Source: Ottelia alismoides
Lineage: Eukaryota; Streptophyta; Magnoliopsida; Alismatales; Hydrocharitaceae
Length of the DNA: 64,000 bases
Assembly: GCA_037367405.1 (NCBI GenBank)
Contig: JAZKJV010002320.1
Span: 496,001 to 560,000 of the forward strand
Direction of reading: 5' to 3'
In this document: positions 60,770 through 64,000 of the stretch, piece by piece
Layout: each line of letters begins with the position of its first letter
How positions within the stretch are numbered: the stretch's first letter is position 1
The notes under the pieces: generated by a model
What the model was told of the DNA's origin: nothing
What the model saw: only the letters and a program-made list of their open reading frames with translations
Databases searched by the model: none
Position numbers and translations under genes: made by a program

Positions 60770-61196
60770 AGGGTTTGCTATATTCGTTGGAAAATCTGTC
60801 GTGTTATGGAAAAGCAAGAAGCAAACTGTTGTTGCTAGATCAAGTGCTGAATATGAGTATCGAGCAATGGCACAAGCAAGTACAGAAATGATGTGGTTTC
60901 GAGCATCCCTAACAAATTTACATATAGATGTGCCTCTTCCAATGCCACTGGAATGCGACAATCAGGCCGCACTATTCATTGCTAATAATCCTGCATTTCA
61001 TGAAAGGACAAAGCATATTGAGGTTGATTGTCATCATATATGTGACATGATTAAGAAGGGCTTCATCTCTACATCTCAACTCAAGTCAATTCAAAGGATC
61101 AGACGGCCGACATCTTCACTAAAGCACTACTTAGAGGGCCCTTCCAGAAGTGTTCATCCAAGCTGAGCATAATAGATATCTATGCTCCATCTTGAG
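60770..61196 (+). pseudogene. Copia RNase H
   Basis: [31 protein letters not shown] and [28 protein letters not shown] are Copia RNase H motifs. The C-terminal TADIFTKAL stretch is shifted out of frame near 61,080. Confidence 0.88.
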
Positions 61197-61619
61197 GGGG
61201 AGTGTCGGAATATATTCTATATTTTTGTATCCTCTTTACTTATTTTTCTGATCTTCTGTCTACTCTATGTAATTTGCCCATAGATCTCTCCCTATATAGG
61301 AGAGCCTAGGGTTCAAAATATAAACAAGTTTTACTTTTTTTCCCAACACACGAGATGCTATCTTATTTCCTTTTAAGGATTTTGGGGTAATGTCGGCAAA
61401 GAAATTTCATCGAAATTGCATGTCCTCTCAATAAAATAGTATAATTAAGGGTGTTAAAGCTATTTTGTTTATTTTGTTACTGGGCTATTTCTCTTTTTTT
61501 ATTTATCGAATCGTATAACCCTTCGAGGTCCTTGAAGTATTTTTTCTCTTTTTGACTCTCTAGTGTTTACACTATATAAAAAACCCTAGACGCCTTGAAT
61601 AACACAAGTCATTCATTCT

Positions 61620-62560
61620 TTCTCCACATGGGATAAGAGCAACGGTCAGAGATCAGGGCTTATACCAAAAACCCACCGCCACCACCAACCTCCGTCCTCC
61701 TTAAGACTTTTATGGACCTTTCTTCCTCACGTAAGGGTCCCGCGTGAGGCCTCGATGGGCCACTAGCGTCATCCTCGCGCGACCCAGTGTAGCCCAAGCG
61801 TGCCTAGGCGCAACCCAACATTACCCGAACACCACCAATAACCCTTTTAGGGTTCTGCAACATAGTCAGCAACCCTTCTAGGCCAATCAGAGGTGCAGCG
61901 AACACTTAAGGGTGTCGACAGCTGATTTGTCCAGACCTATTGAAAGCCCCACAACTAGGAATAGCCTTAATGAGGGTCCTCCTAAGTGTAGTTGATATGT
62001 CCAACACTTGCGTTGGGATATTAGAACGACAAAGAGGGCACATGCCCCTAGTCTCATGCAAGTTTAAAGCTCTACTACAAGCATTTGATCTCTCTATCAG
62101 ACAATGATGGCATCAAATCCTACCAAGACCAAATCCATGTACACTACGTCTTCTATGATGGTACATGGTACCTCTATCAAACTGAAGGGCACATATAACT
62201 ACATCATTTGGTCTTGGGCTTCCAAGGTGTTGATCGATGGTCATGGGACGTCTATCACCCATTTGGCAAAATTTCTGCAGAAATCTATTCCCTGTATGGT
62301 TGCTTCTACTATGCATCATGCTACTACATCAGATACTGCAACCCACTCTACTTCTGACTCTGGTACGCATACTCACTTGATTGGAGACAACATTCTTCTA
62401 ATAACTTCTCAACCCTCTTCCACCGTGGAGACAATTTATATAGCCAACGATGCCCATTCTCATGTCATAGTCGTTGGGACGATGGAGTTTTCCTTCAAGC
62501 TCAGGCTCTCTGTGCACAAGATTTTCCTCGGGGCCTATTATAAATTCATAAGTTAAGTGT
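61620..62560 (+). pseudogene. Collapsed Copia remnant (gag start fused to later sequence)
   Basis: A PBS-like TGGGATAAGAGCAAC at about 61,629-61,643 follows an LTR-like end (CTCCACA) with an upstream ACTATATAAAAAACCC promoter-like stretch. The 150-codon frame at 62,104-62,556 has KLKGTYNYIIWSWASKVLI (Copia gag start) joined to TIYIANDAHSHVIVVGTMEF, which resembles the region after the protease. The middle is deleted. Confidence 0.55.
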
Positions 62561-62729
62561 TGAATTAAACTGTGAAGTAATTTTTTACGAGTGTCATTGC
62601 TATTTTCATTACATCAAGACTATGCAGATTTTTGGTGGGGGGCATGGGAAAAACGTAATCTACTACCTTGATATACCATTGCTGGTGCAATCTCCATTTC
62701 TGTTGACATGTTCTTATAGCATTTACGTG

Positions 62730-64000
62730 TAACATTCGGATCCAATTAAAGATGAATCCGACCAGATTAGGGTCTATTTTAAATCGATAAAATTATCAGG
62801 ACAATATTAAATAACTTCAATCGATCAATTGATCGTGAATCAAAAGTCGTTCGGGCAAAATCGACCAAAAGTCGATCACACAGTAATGCGTGCCACAAAT
62901 AAGTCGCGATGCAAATTCAGAACCGCGAAAAAATTTGATGAAATCCATTCGACGAAATAAGACCAACGGAATCGACCACTCGTCATTCGGAGATCATTTG
63001 ATAGTTTTAAATCGCAAAATTTAACCCCAAACCAAAACCGTATTTCGAAAATTTTGTGGAACCGATCAAAAGTATATCAATATTATAGTCATTTTGATCA
63101 TCATTTAAAGATGATCAAATCGAGATATTGCGCGTCGAAATCCAACATTCGAGGCGCGATTACTGGAGACATTTATATCTCAAATAAGAAATAAAAAATA
63201 AAAAATAAGATAAAAGCAAAATTTTAAAAATTTTAGTTAAAGTAGGAAGGAGGAAGGTTCCAGGAAGGAAACCCCCTCCCTCCTCTTTCTATATAACAAC
63301 CCCAACGAAGCCCATTCCATCTCCCTCTACCCTTTTCTATTATATTGTCGCCGAATTTCTCTTCCAAATTCCAACGAAGGAATCCCTAAAGTTCCCAAAT
63401 TTTCTCTCAGGTCCAGCTCTTCCTTCCCAGCCGTGGAAGTGCTACTCCAAGCAGCCCCAGCATGCAAGCCTTATCAAGCCTTTCTCCTCTAGTTTAAAAG
63501 CAATCCAAATAGGTGCATTCCTTCCCCCATCTTTTGCTGCCACTCATGTACAAGTTTCCTTCTAATTGCTACCACTTCATGAGTTTTATTTTATCTTTTG
63601 GTTTTTAAGGGATGATTTTCTTGGAGTAAGCATGTCACAGGAAATTGGCAAGTCGTGGATCATTTAAATTGAGAAATGCTAGATAATTTTGGGTCTAAGG
63701 GAAGTGTTGTACTTCCTAAAAATTTGAACTTTTTAGTTTAATCTTCTGGGGGCTTTCTAAAAAAATTAATTATTATAATTGAAAGATCATGGTCTAATGA
63801 TTTCTCCTTGTGAATATGTATTGCAGTGGATTAATAGAGCGAATGTTATTTGTGTAGAGACTTCCTTATAGTCCCTATAATTTAGACAGTGACCATTCTG
63901 TTAGATGAAAATTTTGGATATTATACAAATACTGTATAGATTTGGAAATGTAATAATAGATACTGGAAATTTCAAATACTATACAAGTACTGCATAGTTT
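62730..64000. repeat. LTR-like block, relative of 35,180-37,690
   Basis: Shares short motifs in the same order with 35,200-35,930 (CGACGAAATAAGACCAACG, AAATCGCAAAATTTAAC, CCAAATAGGTGCATTCC). A TATA-like CTATATAACAACC lies near 63,288. No coding sequence. Runs to the window edge. Confidence 0.4.

Larger units (their letters stand above)
56874..61348 (+). mobile_element. Complete but dead Copia with 146-bp LTRs
   Basis: LTRs 56,874-57,019 and 61,203-61,348 are both 146 bp, start TGTCGG and end TTTTTCCCAACA. The 5-bp TSD CACGA is perfect (56,869-56,873 and 61,349-61,353). AGGTATCATAGC just after the 5' LTR is a PBS-like site, and GAGGGGGAG before the 3' LTR is the polypurine tract. LTRs this short are unusual for an element with pol. 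Coding sequence is riddled with stops and shifts. It lies antisense to AGD. Confidence 0.92.
52858..64000 (-). other. Open-ended 5' intron of AGD
   Basis: Upstream of the first AGD exon seen here. No BAR-domain exon was found in this 11.1 kb, so the intron most likely extends past the window. It is nearly all transposon sequence, listed separately. Confidence 0.6.

Noticed and set aside
52858..64000. BAR-domain exons of AGD
   Set aside because: Looked for on the minus strand, not found; presumably beyond the window.
1..64000. A novel defence or biosynthetic gene system
   Set aside because: Only two host genes are visible and they are ordinary plant genes; the unusual content is transposon architecture.

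Overview
This is nuclear DNA from a flowering plant with a large, transposon-rich genome. No tRNA, rRNA, CRISPR or prokaryotic feature was seen. Two host genes are supported, both on the minus strand. At the left edge (1-623) is the 5' part of a CORYNE (CRN)-type receptor-like pseudokinase, a component of CLAVATA/CLE peptide signalling in meristem and phloem. From 29,677 to 52,857, and continuing past the right edge, lies an ACAP-type ARF GTPase-activating protein of the plant AGD1-AGD4 class. Nine exons join into one uninterrupted 605-codon frame: linker, PH domain, ArfGAP zinc finger, ankyrin repeats, stop. Its BAR-domain exons are not in the window. Two of its introns exceed 10 kb and are filled with transposons, and 52,858-64,000 is the open-ended part of a third.

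The rest is a layered record of mobile elements. 1.5-3.4 kb: a pair of ~660-bp direct repeats. 3.7-10.1 kb and 13.6-28.2 kb: two copies of one ancestral segment. Each copy holds a tandem array of miniature LTR elements (TRIM-like, ~380-bp period), a long anonymous stretch, a fragment of a chloroplast divinyl-reductase-like gene (DVR) and a second anonymous stretch. Copy 1 gained a MITE and suffered a deletion. Copy 2 received a complete 8.2-kb Copia element (TSD TAGGG), which itself carries a 1.4-kb Mutator-like element (9-bp TSD), and a Tourist-like MITE lies 11 bp beyond the Copia. Between the copies sits a truncated Ty3/Gypsy pol plus LTR-like sequence with a 45-bp minisatellite (10.1-13.6 kb).

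The two >10-kb introns (29.8-40.1 and 40.5-50.6 kb) contain large GC-rich LTR-like blocks, a minus-strand Copia LTR with PBS, a Copia that has lost its RT, Au-like SINEs and several palindrome-rich CGATATATCG/GAAATTTC islands that behave as non-autonomous DNA transposons. The last 11 kb holds an Au-like SINE with a 15-bp TSD, a 1.2-kb non-autonomous LTR element (PBS and PPT visible), a minus-strand L1 fragment, a complete but dead 4.5-kb Copia with 146-bp LTRs (TSD CACGA), a collapsed Copia remnant and an LTR-like block related to one at 35-37 kb.

The host genes do not form an operon or pathway unit. The clearest story is how transposons rearranged this region while the AGD exons and splice sites stayed intact. 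Paired filled/empty sites inside the window give direct evidence for several insertions. The species cannot be fixed from the sequence alone.
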